A stretch of 15,219 bases of DNA from Anaerolineales bacterium (GTDB taxonomy: Bacteria > Chloroflexota > Anaerolineae > Anaerolineales > E44-bin32). Numbering within the stretch: the stretch's first letter is position 1; every line of letters starts with the position of its first letter. The stretch spans positions 1 through 15,219 of the forward strand of contig DAOVFE010000013.1 in assembly GCA_030673085.1 (NCBI GenBank), read 5' to 3'. Positions 6,552-15,090 of this stretch are shown piece after piece. The notes under the pieces are model-generated. The model had not been told where the DNA came from and ran no database searches. It worked only from the letters and a program-made list of their open reading frames with translations. The position numbers and the translations under genes are program-made.

Positions 6552-8777
6552 ATGGAACTAGCATTTCTTCCCGGTCAGCAGCCAATTCGGCCAGGTCCAC
6601 TGGCACGTTTCCTGCCGCCGCTTGAGGAAGGCGCAATCGCTCATGCAGTGGCTGAATGGAGCGCGCCGGGGGAACTGATACTTGACCCTTTTGGCAACTC
6701 TCCCAGATTGGCAATCGAGGCTGCCCTGGCTGGGCGGGCGGTTCTTGTTACGGCCAATAATCCAATTATCCGCTTCGTTCTTGAGAAAAGCGCCAACCCT
6801 TTTACGATGCAAGAGCTGCAAACTGCTTTGGCACGACTGGCCGCTGTGCCTAAAAATGGAACTCGGCTTGAGCCATTCCTGCTTGATCTGTATCGAACCG
6901 AGTGTGAGCGGTGCGGCGAATCGGTTATTGCTGATTATTTTGTTTGGGAGCGAGATGCGCAAGGGCCGGTGCTAAAGAGTTATACTTGCCCAAAATGTAA
7001 TTTCAGCGGTGAGATAAAAACCAGCCTGAAAGACCGGCAACGGGTTCAGACCTATAGCCGGCATCGTCTACAGCGAGCATTGGCCCTGGAGCAGATTGCA
7101 CAATCTGGAGATTCATACCGGCGATCAGCAGAAGAAGCTTTAGGAGTCTATCCCCCTCGCGTATTGTTTGCCTTGGTTACTTTATTGAACAAATTGGAGC
7201 AAATCAGCTTTTCCCCTCAACTCGATAGCGCAGTACGAGCATTGATGCTTTCGGCTTTTGATCAAACTAATGCTCTCTGGAGTTATCCGGAAGGCAGTCG
7301 CAGCCGGCCGCTCCAGCTCAGCATTTCACCCCGCTTTCGTGAGATCAATGTATGGCGGTCCTTAGAGCAGGCTATTGATCGTTGGGCAATGAATGATCCA
7401 GCAATTGAAGTCGAGTCTTGGATTCCAGGCGCATCTATTTTGCCGGGCAGGATTGCCTTGTTTCCGGGACCGGTGCGAGCATTGATGCCGGCTTTAAAAC
7501 AAGCGCCAGTTCGGTTGGTGCTTGCAGCCTTGCCGCGCCCTAATCAAGCTTTCTGGACACTGGCAGCTTTATGGGCTTCCTGGCTCTTCAGTCGAGAGAA
7601 AGCGGCGCCAATCCGGGTGGCTCTACAACGACGGCGTTATGAATGGGCCTGGTATGCAGGCGCTTTGGGGATATCCCTGGCCAATCTGGCAAAGGCTGTA
7701 GGGCGAAATACGCCGGGGCTAATTTTTATCCCTGAGGCAGAGCCAGCATTTATTATGGCTGGCGCAGTTGGTCTGCAGGCGGCGGGTTTTGCTTGCACCG
7801 GCTGTGCTCTGCGGGTGGAGGAAAGACAAGCATTGTCAAGCTGGCTGGCTGATGTGGGCCAGAAGCCTGTAACGCCGGATATGCGGCTTGACAACCGCGT
7901 CGCTGACGCCATGCGGAGTATACTTTTGCAGCGGGGAGAGCCAGCCTCCTATCCGCTCATGCATGCGGCCGCATGGACAGCACTGGCAAGTTGTGGGCAA
8001 GTAGCTGGTCATTGGAAGAGGGCGCGAACACGGGCGATCGGAGAAATAGATAATGCGATCGAAACATCGCTGGTAAATAGCTGGAAGTTTGTTCGATTAG
8101 ATCGTGGCTCGGAAATCGAGCGTGGTGTTTTTTGGCTTACTAATCCAGGTGAGGCTGAAATACCCTTGAGCGACCGGGTTGAAAAAGCAGTAGTAGGGAT
8201 ACTGCGTCAAGAGGACGGCCTTAGCGAGTTGGAGCTTGAAACGCGTATATGCTGTCAATTCCCTGGGTGGCTTACCCCCGAAAGGCGCTTGATCCGCGCC
8301 TGCTTGGAGTCATATGCTCATTGGAATGTTGATGAGGAACTCTGGCGTTTTCGGAAGGAAGATCAAGCGGAAGCGCGAGGGGCGGATTGTGCAGAAATTG
8401 AGGGGCTTCTTAAAAAGGCGGGAATACGTCTGGGCTATGATATCGACGAAGATGATTGGATCTCCTGGCGAGAAGACCGGGGAGTTCCCGGCTTTGTTTT
8501 CAAGGTAATGGAACGGGCATCGCTTGGAAGTGTTTATCAAGATGTTGGCGGAAAACAGGTGAACATTGTACTGCCGGGTGGGCGAGGACCATTGGTAGCC
8601 GAAAAAGTTCGACGCGATCCGCGGCTAAAGGAATGGCTTGGAGCCGGAACGCGTATTCTTAAGTTCCGGCATATACGCTTGCTCGCGGCTGATTTAACGT
8701 TGAATCGAGCAAACCTTACGAAGCGTTTGGCTCTCGACCCTCATAAAGATCGCGATCCTCAGCTTCCGCTTTTATAA
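6552..8777 (+). CDS. Zn-ribbon DNA-methyltransferase-like protein with altered catalytic motif
   Basis: The 741-residue product begins like an adenine-specific methyltransferase. LPPLEEGAIAHAVAEW (21-36) is followed by ILDPFGNSPRLAIEAALAGR (43-62), a motif I (usually DPFxGSGT) with the Gly-rich end changed to GNSP. A zinc ribbon follows: C118/C121 (CERC) and C146/C149 (CPKC). This order recalls the Zn-ribbon methylases of COG1743/DUF1156. Where that family has a DPP(Y/R) catalytic motif IV, this protein has LVLAALPRPNQAFWTLAALW (323-342), with the Asp and one Pro missing. Residues 540-600 look winged-helix-like and 615-741 match nothing I know. It may be an inactive methyltransferase turned DNA/RNA-binding protein, or a distinct active subfamily. 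No restriction or helicase partner lies beside it. Confidence 0.7.
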   Translation: MELAFLPGQQPIRPGPLARFLPPLEEGAIAHAVAEWSAPGELILDPFGNSPRLAIEAALAGRAVLVTANNPIIRFVLEKSANPFTMQELQTALARLAAVPKNGTRLEPFLLDLYRTECERCGESVIADYFVWERDAQGPVLKSYTCPKCNFSGEIKTSLKDRQRVQTYSRHRLQRALALEQIAQSGDSYRRSAEEALGVYPPRVLFALVTLLNKLEQISFSPQLDSAVRALMLSAFDQTNALWSYPEGSRSRPLQLSISPRFREINVWRSLEQAIDRWAMNDPAIEVESWIPGASILPGRIALFPGPVRALMPALKQAPVRLVLAALPRPNQAFWTLAALWASWLFSREKAAPIRVALQRRRYEWAWYAGALGISLANLAKAVGRNTPGLIFIPEAEPAFIMAGAVGLQAAGFACTGCALRVEERQALSSWLADVGQKPVTPDMRLDNRVADAMRSILLQRGEPASYPLMHAAAWTALASCGQVAGHWKRARTRAIGEIDNAIETSLVNSWKFVRLDRGSEIERGVFWLTNPGEAEIPLSDRVEKAVVGILRQEDGLSELELETRICCQFPGWLTPERRLIRACLESYAHWNVDEELWRFRKEDQAEARGADCAEIEGLLKKAGIRLGYDIDEDDWISWREDRGVPGFVFKVMERASLGSVYQDVGGKQVNIVLPGGRGPLVAEKVRRDPRLKEWLGAGTRILKFRHIRLLAADLTLNRANLTKRLALDPHKDRDPQLPLL

Positions 8778-8802
8778 GTTGAAGCTCTTACGTTCGCTGC
8801 TT

Positions 8803-8821
8803 CAGGAGTAACCAACTCCTG
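8803..8821. terminator. Perfect 7-base-pair hairpin after the methyltransferase-like gene
   Basis: CAGGAGT (8803-8809) and ACTCCTG (8815-8821) form a perfect stem with a five-base loop, 25 bases past the stop codon at 8777. GAAGC/GCTTC (8781-8785/8799-8803) forms an alternative stem that overlaps it by one base. There is no T-tract, so termination is only a guess. Confidence 0.4.
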
Positions 8822-8918
8822 CTTCTCCAATCAACTGCGCTAGGAATACTCAGAAGACACATCTTAGATTGTTGTGAGAGGGCTGTCCGTGAGGATGGGT
8901 TTATATTTAATAACTGCT

Positions 8919-8961
8919 CTGAAAAAGCTCGAATGCGGCTGCTTTTTTTAAGTAGAATCAT
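8919..8961 (+). repeat. Palindromic intergenic repeat, copy 3 (short form)
   Basis: CTGAAAAAGC (8919-8928) and GCTTTTTTT (8941-8949) can pair as AAAAAGC/GCTTTTT around a 12-base loop. The right part, GGCTGCTTTTTTT then AAGTAGAATCAT, matches the same-sense end of copies 1 and 2, but the interior is shorter. It lies between convergent genes, in the sense orientation for the plus-strand gene ending at 8777, and may work as a terminator. Confidence 0.55.
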
Positions 8962-9063
8962 GCTTATATGCCAAGAAATCTAAGGGAAAGAACCCGGCTT
9001 ATCTAGATGCTCGATTAGCGGAGCGGATTCGGGCTTCAATAATCGTCAAAGTATTAACGCCGG

Positions 9064-12000
9064 CTAAGGCGTTGGGGTGGGGGTTGGGGTAAGGCTGGGT
9101 GTGGATGTGGAGGTTGCCGACAGTGTTGGTGTGGGTGAAATAGACGGCGTCGGCGTGGCGGTGGGGGTTGGCGTAGAAGTCGCGGTTGTTGTTGGCGTCA
9201 TGGTTGTCGTTGGGGTTGGAGTAGCCAAGTTGAGGTTTAGATGAATGCGAGCTTCGGCATTGCCTCCGTTTTTATTTCGCACGACCAGACGTAAAGTAAT
9301 TGGTCCGTTCTCAATATCGGCCAGTTCCCAATCCTCAAGTTTCTCCGGCTTTTGGTATGCGGTATCGCTCCATTTGATCCGAATCCATTTATCGGGATCG
9401 AATCCGCGACCATACTGCAATACCCAATCCTTAAAATCTCCGGTGGCGCTGGCCTGGCCAAAGATCTCGACTGGCCCCTCGCTGATCATTGCCCCTTCGG
9501 ATGGGCTGGTCAACGAGACAGTGGGTTGAGGGTCATCGGTGGCGCATATCTCGTCTGGGATGAAAAAGACCTTATCCTCAGGGAAATCCATTTCATCGGC
9601 CCAATCCTGACCATGCTTATCTTCCAATATCCATTTCCTGGCCCATGGATCGTTGACATTAAGGCCCAATTTTTCCTTCAGATGATCGGCGCATTCGGAG
9701 GAAGCCAGCTTTAGCGTCCAACTATCAATGTAGACTTGCTGCCATAGATCTTGTTCCTTTGGCAATGGCGGCTGATCGGCGGCAAAGATCTCGATTCGAT
9801 GGGATGGACACCATTCGGATGGCTCAGCGCCCGAGACAGTACAGATTACATGTTCTTCGATTCCAAGTGGGCGAGTAAATGGAGTAGGTTGGCCTCCGGT
9901 TAGGCGCTGGACGGCATACTGCATGAACTTATTCCAGATAGGAGCCGCACCCGTCAATCCGGATGTGTTCTGCATGGGAGTGTAGTCAGCGTTTCCCACC
10001 CATACGCCAATGGTAATATCTGGCGTGAAACCAAGTGTCCAGTTGTCGCGGAAATCATTAGTGGTGCCGGTCTTTGCTGCCGCCTGAAATGGTAAGTTGA
10101 GGGCTGAGTTAGCGCCAAACATCGGCGTACGCGCCTGATTGTCGGAAAGGATATCAGTGATGAGGTAGGCATGCGTGGGTTGGATGACTTGCTCACCTTT
10201 GGGTTGATCGTATTGGTAGACGATCTCCCCGGTGTGGTCTTCAATGCGGGCAATGGCCACCGGTGGGATGCTTAGGCCATTGTTGGCATAGATGGTGTAG
10301 GCGCTGGTGAGTTCAAGCAATGTTACATCACCGCCGCCTAGAGTGAGTGATAAGCCATAGTCATCTCGATTAAACGTAGTTATGCCCATCCGGTTGGCGA
10401 AGGCTACTAAGCCTTCCTCTTCTGGCGTTGCCGGGTCGTCGTATATGCCAACAAAGTCCAGCGTTTTAACAGCTGGGACATTGAAAGAATTAGCAAGAGC
10501 AGATCGGACAGTCGCAGGCCCATGGAAACGGCCATCGTAATTAACCGGTTTATATGGAGGCCGAGGGTCGCTGGGATTGCCCGATGGCGGAAACTCGGAT
10601 GGCACATCCCATATCAAGGTTGCCGGAGACCATCCCTTTTCAAAGGCGGCGGTATATGTGAGCGGTTTCAATGATGATCCGGGCTGTCGGGGCCGGATTG
10701 CCATGTTTACCTGACCATCGATTTCCTCATTATCAAAATCAGCCGACCCGACCAAGGCAAGAATCTCCCCTGTGCTCGGCCGGATGGCGACCAGCGCGCC
10801 AGTGGATACACGATGGTCGGCAAGCGACTCGATTTGCTCCTGTACGATTTGCTGTGCCTGCGCCTGCAGGTCGGGATCAAGGGTAGTATAGACAGTAAAG
10901 CCTGAGCGGTAGATTGTTTGTGGATCGTACATTTGCTCAAGCTCGGCCTTAATGAAGTTGACCCAATGCGGAAAACGCATGGGAAACGAAAGCGGTTTGA
11001 AGTCATAGTTAGTGATTTCTGCCGCGGCTGCACCGGCTTCCTCCGGTGAGACGCAGACGGGCTGCTGAGAATTACTGATAAGAATACAGCCTTGCTCTTT
11101 ACTGGCCTCGACCATTAAGGTCAGCACCTGACGCTGGCGGTTTAGGGTTGCTTCACGATTGGTATAGATGTCATAAACTGAAGGGGCCTGACTAAGGCCG
11201 GCCAAGAAAGATGCTTGAGCCAGAGTTAATTTATCGGCGCTGGTAGCAAAGTAGGTCTGAGATGCAGCTTCAACCCCATATGCCAGGTTGCCGTAATTCC
11301 ACTGATTGAGATAAAGCTCGAGAATCTCATCTTTTGTATAACGTCGGGTGACTTCAGCGGCAAGCAAGATCTCTCTGATCTTGCGTTTTGCGGTGCGGCG
11401 GGATGCCTCTTCGGGGCCTAGTAGCAGGTTGCGTGTGAGCTGCTGGGTAATGGTTGAAGCGCCGGATACGGTTTCGCCCTCACTCAGGTTCTGCCAGATG
11501 GCGCGGGCGATTGCAAGGAGATCATAGCCAGGATGGCTGTAGAATTGCGAGTCTTCTGTGGCAACCGTCGCTGCCACCATGTATGGTGAAATATCTTCTA
11601 GCTGCACATACGTGCGCCGGCCGGCTTGTGGATCGAGGATCTCATATAGCTGGTTGCCCTGGCGGTCAAGGATGCGGGTTGTCTCAAATTGAGCGGCGTG
11701 GGCGCGTAGATCTTCTACCGTGGGCAGGGTCGCCGCAATGGCGTTATATTGATAGATACCGTAGGAGGCAATTAAAATGATTCCAGCGAACAGGGCGAAG
11801 AGAGCTAGAATCGTCATTCGAATGAAACAGCCAAGCGGGCGTGACGGTCGATCCCGTCGACGTCTGGAAGCCATGCCGTTTGGTGGTGTGGGGCCAGACG
11901 GCGGAATATATGCTGCCTTGCCGACGCGAGTCGCCCCTAGGTCTCGCTCAGGGACCGGATGAATGAGATCCATTCCACTGGCGTCAATCGGGGGCGCCGG

Positions 12001-12366
12001 GTAGGGAGAACGGTTGGAGGCGCTGAATATGCTCGATCCCTGGGGAGGTTCAGTCACTGTTGGCATTTCATCCGCAGGTTTGCTTAAAGGTGGTCCATTC
12101 CATTGGGGTTGAGAGTCAGACGGTTGAGGCGAATGGGTTTGATGTGCTTTTAACTCATCACGATCGTCTTCAATTTCTTCACTCGTTTGGTCTTGAATCA
12201 GCTGGCGAAATCGGATGGTCCTCTCATTGTCCAAACCTTCCTGCTCATTGATGCCATCCTCAGGCGTTAAAGGAGCTTTTTCTGAGAAAGAATCAGCCAT
12301 TTCCGATTCAGACATGGAATCGGATTCCCTATTATTCAAGTTTGAATCCTCGAATTCTTCATTCAT
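9064..12366 (-). CDS. Bifunctional class A penicillin-binding protein (PBP1A-type)
   Basis: This 1100-residue enzyme polymerises lipid II (GT51) and cross-links the peptides. In order: an acidic, Ser/Pro-rich cytoplasmic tail (1-167), a basic cluster RRRRDRPSR, one membrane helix (about 180-207), the glycosyltransferase with catalytic Glu in TEDSQFYSHPG (E271), GASTITQQLTRN (302-313) and the KRKIREILLAAE and LELYLNQWNYGN blocks, then the transpeptidase with SSLK (nucleophile S564, K567), SFN (627-629) and KTG (765-767). A beta-rich, Ig-like region (about 947-1047) and a Thr/Pro/Ser tail (about 1048-1100) end it. The tail is longer than in most PBP1A proteins and probably spans or touches the outer envelope. 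The ATG at 12366, eight bases after TATAAT, is chosen over the TTG just before it. All catalytic motifs are intact. Confidence 0.97.
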   Translation of the reverse strand: MNEEFEDSNLNNRESDSMSESEMADSFSEKAPLTPEDGINEQEGLDNERTIRFRQLIQDQTSEEIEDDRDELKAHQTHSPQPSDSQPQWNGPPLSKPADEMPTVTEPPQGSSIFSASNRSPYPAPPIDASGMDLIHPVPERDLGATRVGKAAYIPPSGPTPPNGMASRRRRDRPSRPLGCFIRMTILALFALFAGIILIASYGIYQYNAIAATLPTVEDLRAHAAQFETTRILDRQGNQLYEILDPQAGRRTYVQLEDISPYMVAATVATEDSQFYSHPGYDLLAIARAIWQNLSEGETVSGASTITQQLTRNLLLGPEEASRRTAKRKIREILLAAEVTRRYTKDEILELYLNQWNYGNLAYGVEAASQTYFATSADKLTLAQASFLAGLSQAPSVYDIYTNREATLNRQRQVLTLMVEASKEQGCILISNSQQPVCVSPEEAGAAAAEITNYDFKPLSFPMRFPHWVNFIKAELEQMYDPQTIYRSGFTVYTTLDPDLQAQAQQIVQEQIESLADHRVSTGALVAIRPSTGEILALVGSADFDNEEIDGQVNMAIRPRQPGSSLKPLTYTAAFEKGWSPATLIWDVPSEFPPSGNPSDPRPPYKPVNYDGRFHGPATVRSALANSFNVPAVKTLDFVGIYDDPATPEEEGLVAFANRMGITTFNRDDYGLSLTLGGGDVTLLELTSAYTIYANNGLSIPPVAIARIEDHTGEIVYQYDQPKGEQVIQPTHAYLITDILSDNQARTPMFGANSALNLPFQAAAKTGTTNDFRDNWTLGFTPDITIGVWVGNADYTPMQNTSGLTGAAPIWNKFMQYAVQRLTGGQPTPFTRPLGIEEHVICTVSGAEPSEWCPSHRIEIFAADQPPLPKEQDLWQQVYIDSWTLKLASSECADHLKEKLGLNVNDPWARKWILEDKHGQDWADEMDFPEDKVFFIPDEICATDDPQPTVSLTSPSEGAMISEGPVEIFGQASATGDFKDWVLQYGRGFDPDKWIRIKWSDTAYQKPEKLEDWELADIENGPITLRLVVRNKNGGNAEARIHLNLNLATPTPTTTMTPTTTATSTPTPTATPTPSISPTPTLSATSTSTPSLTPTPTPTP
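9074..9099 (+). other. G-quadruplex-capable sequence at the 3' end of the PBP gene
   Basis: Four runs of three or more G (9074-9077, 9079-9083, 9086-9089, 9097-9099) are separated by loops of 1, 2 and 7 bases. They lie on the plus strand, the template strand for the PBP gene. It results from the repeated Thr-Pro codons (ACN CCN) at the protein's C-terminus. Confidence 0.6.
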
Positions 12367-12374
12367 CAAATGTG

Positions 12375-12383
12375 ATTATAGCA
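12375..12383 (-). promoter_or_regulatory. Extended -10 promoter of the PBP gene
   Basis: On the minus strand TGC-TATAAT is a consensus extended -10 box ending eight bases before the ATG at 12366. No -35 is evident, as expected for extended -10 promoters. There is no Shine-Dalgarno, so a leaderless or nearly leaderless mRNA is predicted. Confidence 0.6.
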
Positions 12384-12543
12384 TGGGCAGCATTAGATTT
12401 GAGAATGTTGAGAAGCACATTTACCTGTAGAAAATTCTTGCAGATATTGGTGGAAGCGTCGTTTCTATCCTATATTAGCCATCTCCTTGGAAAAGATCCC
12501 CCCCTTTTACAACACTCTCCGGTTCTTCACTTTGAAAATCTCT

Positions 12544-12572
12544 TTGACCTTTCGCATGGCCTTCAATACAAT
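12544..12572 (+). promoter_or_regulatory. Promoter of the glycosidase gene
   Basis: TTGACC (12544-12549) and TACAAT (12567-12572) are each one base from consensus and separated by exactly 17 bases. The ATG at 12579 is six bases after the -10, so the predicted +1 is the A of the ATG. This also settles the start codon, since the longer open frame from 12342 would contain the promoter. Confidence 0.65.
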
Positions 12573-12578
12573 TCAATT

Positions 12579-14972
12579 ATGCGTGATTGGAATGTACCTG
12601 CAAGTGGGCCATTGTCCCTGCGAATCGCTGCGGATGCACGGTTAACGGTTCCGGATTATATAGATGACCAGATTTGGGAACTCACTCTTGCTGGGGGTGA
12701 ACCGCCAGCAGTTGCCTTGCAAACCAGCTATGGGTTACGAGTACGAAGCATGCGGTTGTTCCCCGGATTTATGTGCAAAGACGTGCTAATTTCGGATCCT
12801 GCTCAATTTGCATCGGCTCCGGTTGTGCGCCGCTTCCTCCCTAATTACCTGCGAGTAGATTATTCGCCATTTGATGAGCTTGGAGTTGTGGCCGAATACT
12901 GGGTTCCAGATTCACATCGAGTCGCTGGTCGTTTTGTTCTCCGCAACAAGGGAAGGAGTCCTGTGTTAGTACGGTTGCGTTTGTATGCGCTGCTGAATCC
13001 CGGGGAGAAACCTCAGTCGATGAGTCCGGTTGATTATGGCGGAGTTAATGTACTGTCGGGCACAACTGCCGGCCTTGCACTGATACTCTTTCTAGGTGGA
13101 GGTGCGACAGTTGAGCAAGCTGCTTATCCTGCATTGGGGGTATCCTGTAGATTGCAGCCAGGCGCAGAAAAAAAGTTGATTTGGGCTCAAGCCGCTTTGC
13201 CGAAGGCAGAAGCTTCTTTTGAGGTGGCGCGCAATATTGCGTCAAGTTCGTGGGATAGCGAGATAGCCCATCTGGAGCTGTTGAATGAAGCCTGCGTAGA
13301 TATCGAAACTGGCGACCCGGAATGGGACGTCGCGATGGCATTGTCGCAGAAAGTGGCACTGGGCAGTTTTATCGGTCCTACAAGATCATTGCCCTATCCT
13401 TCCTTGGTTAATTGCCGCCTGCCCGATCATGGTTACTCAGCAAGAGGGGACGGTCGGGACTATAACTGGCAGTGGAATGGACAGACAGCGGCGGATGCAT
13501 TTCTTTGCCTTCCTTTAATCTTACCGGCTGCACCTGAGCTTGCTAAGGGCGTCATGCGAAACTTTGTTCATCGGCAGAGGGCTGATGGTTTTGTTGATCG
13601 AAAGCCGGGCCTCGGCGGACAGAGCGACGATACCCTTAGTCTGCCATTGTTAGCAGCAATGACTTGGAAGATATATAAGCATACGGAAGATCGGGTGTTT
13701 CTAGAAGAAATGCTGCCCTATTTGCTCAATTTCTTCGAAACGTGGTTTGGAAAAGATCACGATCGCGATCAGGATGGATTTCCAGAGTGGGATCATGTTC
13801 TTCAGGCTGGATTTGATAATTGGCCAAGTTTTGTTCGTTGGCATAAGTGGGGTCAAGGTTTGGAGATTTCGAAAGCCGAGACTCCAGACCTCGCTTCGTA
13901 TCTCTATCGCGAAAGCAGAGCTCTGCAAGCAATGGCTCGCTGCCTGGGACGGGAAGAACTCTTACCTGATCTCAAATCGCGAGCGGATTGTTTGAGAGAG
14001 ACGATAGAAGAAAGTTGGTCAGAGAAAAATTCTTGCTATCAACACCGAGATCGTAATACGCATATCACCGTAAAAGGCAAGGCGCTTGGCAAGGGTAAAG
14101 GCGAATTTATTCTTAAATTAGATCGCAGCTTTGATGAGCCTGTGCGGATTCTGGTGCGTGTTGTGGGAAAGGAAGAACTGTCGCGAAGGGCCACAGTATT
14201 TATTCATGGTCGAGGTCGCCGTGGTCGTGGTGGGGTTGAACGCATTTCAGATTCGCAATTTCAGTGGTTTTGGAATTATGGAACTGCTACCAGCGAGCGC
14301 ACCTATTGTCGAATCGAGAAGATTGAGGTGCGGGGTTTAAGTAAAGAATTTAAAACCGAGATACGGACGGCGGATTTTTCTCGGCAGGATCAGACACTGC
14401 TCCTTCCACTTTGGGCGGGCATTCCTGAGACTGAGCGCGCAGAGGCATTAATCAAGAAGACATTGCTCGATCCGGAGCGCTATTGGCGATCTTCGGGTAT
14501 TCCGCTTTGCCCAGCTTGCGATAAATCCTATGCGCCTGATAATCAAGATGGAGCCGGAGCGATAGCAATGCTCTGGAACGTAATGCTTGGAGAGGGATTG
14601 ATCAATTATGATCACCGGCAAGAGGCGGCCCAGCTCATGCAGCGAATGATGGAAGTAATTGTTCATACCCTGCGTGAAGATAAGGCTTTCAGACAATTCT
14701 ATGTTGCTGACCGGCCAGAAGGCATTGGCGATTATGATACGATCTCGGGCTTAGCACCGGTAGGTCTATTTCTACAGACGCTGGGCGTTCGCCTGATTTC
14801 ACCTACTAAGATTAGATTAGAGGGGCATAATCCTTTTCCGTGGCCGGTAAGTGTGCGGTGGAAGGGATTGAAGATTCGACGAGATGGTAATATCTCGCAA
14901 GTGACCTTTCCCAATGGCCAAAGTATCCAAGTAACTGGCGAGGAACCGCAAGTGCTTGAGCAAGGGGGATAA
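12579..14972 (+). CDS. Six-hairpin glycosidase (GH63/GH37-like), cytoplasmic
   Basis: The 797-residue protein has no signal peptide and probably cleaves an oligosaccharide in the cytoplasm. Residues 1-235 form a beta-rich N-terminal domain, and from about 240 on an (alpha/alpha)6 barrel follows, with GDGRDYNWQWNGQTAADAF (290-308), GGQSDDTLSLPLL (346-358), DHDRDQDGFPEWDH (393-406) and GFDNWPSF (411-418). D413 is the likely general acid by comparison with GH63/GH37 G-x-DNSP motifs. E714, in YVADRPEGIGDYDTISG, is a candidate base. The acidic 393-399 stretch resembles a calcium loop. Residues about 490-605 form a Gly/Arg/Lys-rich, beta-type insertion that interrupts the barrel. CPAC (644-647) precedes the final helices. 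The ATG at 12579 is chosen from the promoter; the upstream 79 residues are not domain-like. The substrate is unknown (alpha-glucosidase, trehalase or debranching-like are possible). Confidence 0.85.
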   Translation: MRDWNVPASGPLSLRIAADARLTVPDYIDDQIWELTLAGGEPPAVALQTSYGLRVRSMRLFPGFMCKDVLISDPAQFASAPVVRRFLPNYLRVDYSPFDELGVVAEYWVPDSHRVAGRFVLRNKGRSPVLVRLRLYALLNPGEKPQSMSPVDYGGVNVLSGTTAGLALILFLGGGATVEQAAYPALGVSCRLQPGAEKKLIWAQAALPKAEASFEVARNIASSSWDSEIAHLELLNEACVDIETGDPEWDVAMALSQKVALGSFIGPTRSLPYPSLVNCRLPDHGYSARGDGRDYNWQWNGQTAADAFLCLPLILPAAPELAKGVMRNFVHRQRADGFVDRKPGLGGQSDDTLSLPLLAAMTWKIYKHTEDRVFLEEMLPYLLNFFETWFGKDHDRDQDGFPEWDHVLQAGFDNWPSFVRWHKWGQGLEISKAETPDLASYLYRESRALQAMARCLGREELLPDLKSRADCLRETIEESWSEKNSCYQHRDRNTHITVKGKALGKGKGEFILKLDRSFDEPVRILVRVVGKEELSRRATVFIHGRGRRGRGGVERISDSQFQWFWNYGTATSERTYCRIEKIEVRGLSKEFKTEIRTADFSRQDQTLLLPLWAGIPETERAEALIKKTLLDPERYWRSSGIPLCPACDKSYAPDNQDGAGAIAMLWNVMLGEGLINYDHRQEAAQLMQRMMEVIVHTLREDKAFRQFYVADRPEGIGDYDTISGLAPVGLFLQTLGVRLISPTKIRLEGHNPFPWPVSVRWKGLKIRRDGNISQVTFPNGQSIQVTGEEPQVLEQGG

Positions 14973-14990
14973 ATCGTCTGAGTCTCAGCA

Positions 14991-14999
14991 TGTTATAAT
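14991..14999 (+). promoter_or_regulatory. Consensus extended -10 box downstream of the glycosidase gene
   Basis: TGT-TATAAT is a perfect extended -10 box, 19 bases past the glycosidase stop codon. The predicted start is near 15006. Only a 10-codon ORF (ATG at 15010) follows, so it may drive a short RNA or a gene beyond the window. No -35 was found at the usual spacing. Confidence 0.4.
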
Positions 15000-15090
15000 T
15001 TCGATCTAGATGGGGTCAGCATTGATATTTGGATGGAAATGAGTTGTCTTACAACGACAATGATATGATAGCGCTGCAATCAATCCTTTT

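Noticed and set aside
8970..9090. Plus-strand open frame containing NPAYLDARLAERIRA after the methyltransferase-like gene
   Set aside because: It has no start codon or ribosome site, reads into the antisense of the PBP tail, and matches no family; a gene remnant is possible but not supported.
9245..9714. Plus-strand ORFs (up to 120 residues) opposite the PBP C-terminus
   Set aside because: They are antisense shadows of a strongly supported coding region and have no promoter or ribosome site of note.
12342..12578. Longer start for the glycosidase, overlapping the PBP gene start
   Set aside because: It would begin inside the divergent PBP gene and contain the TTGACC-17-TACAAT promoter; the first domain-like sequence begins at 12579.
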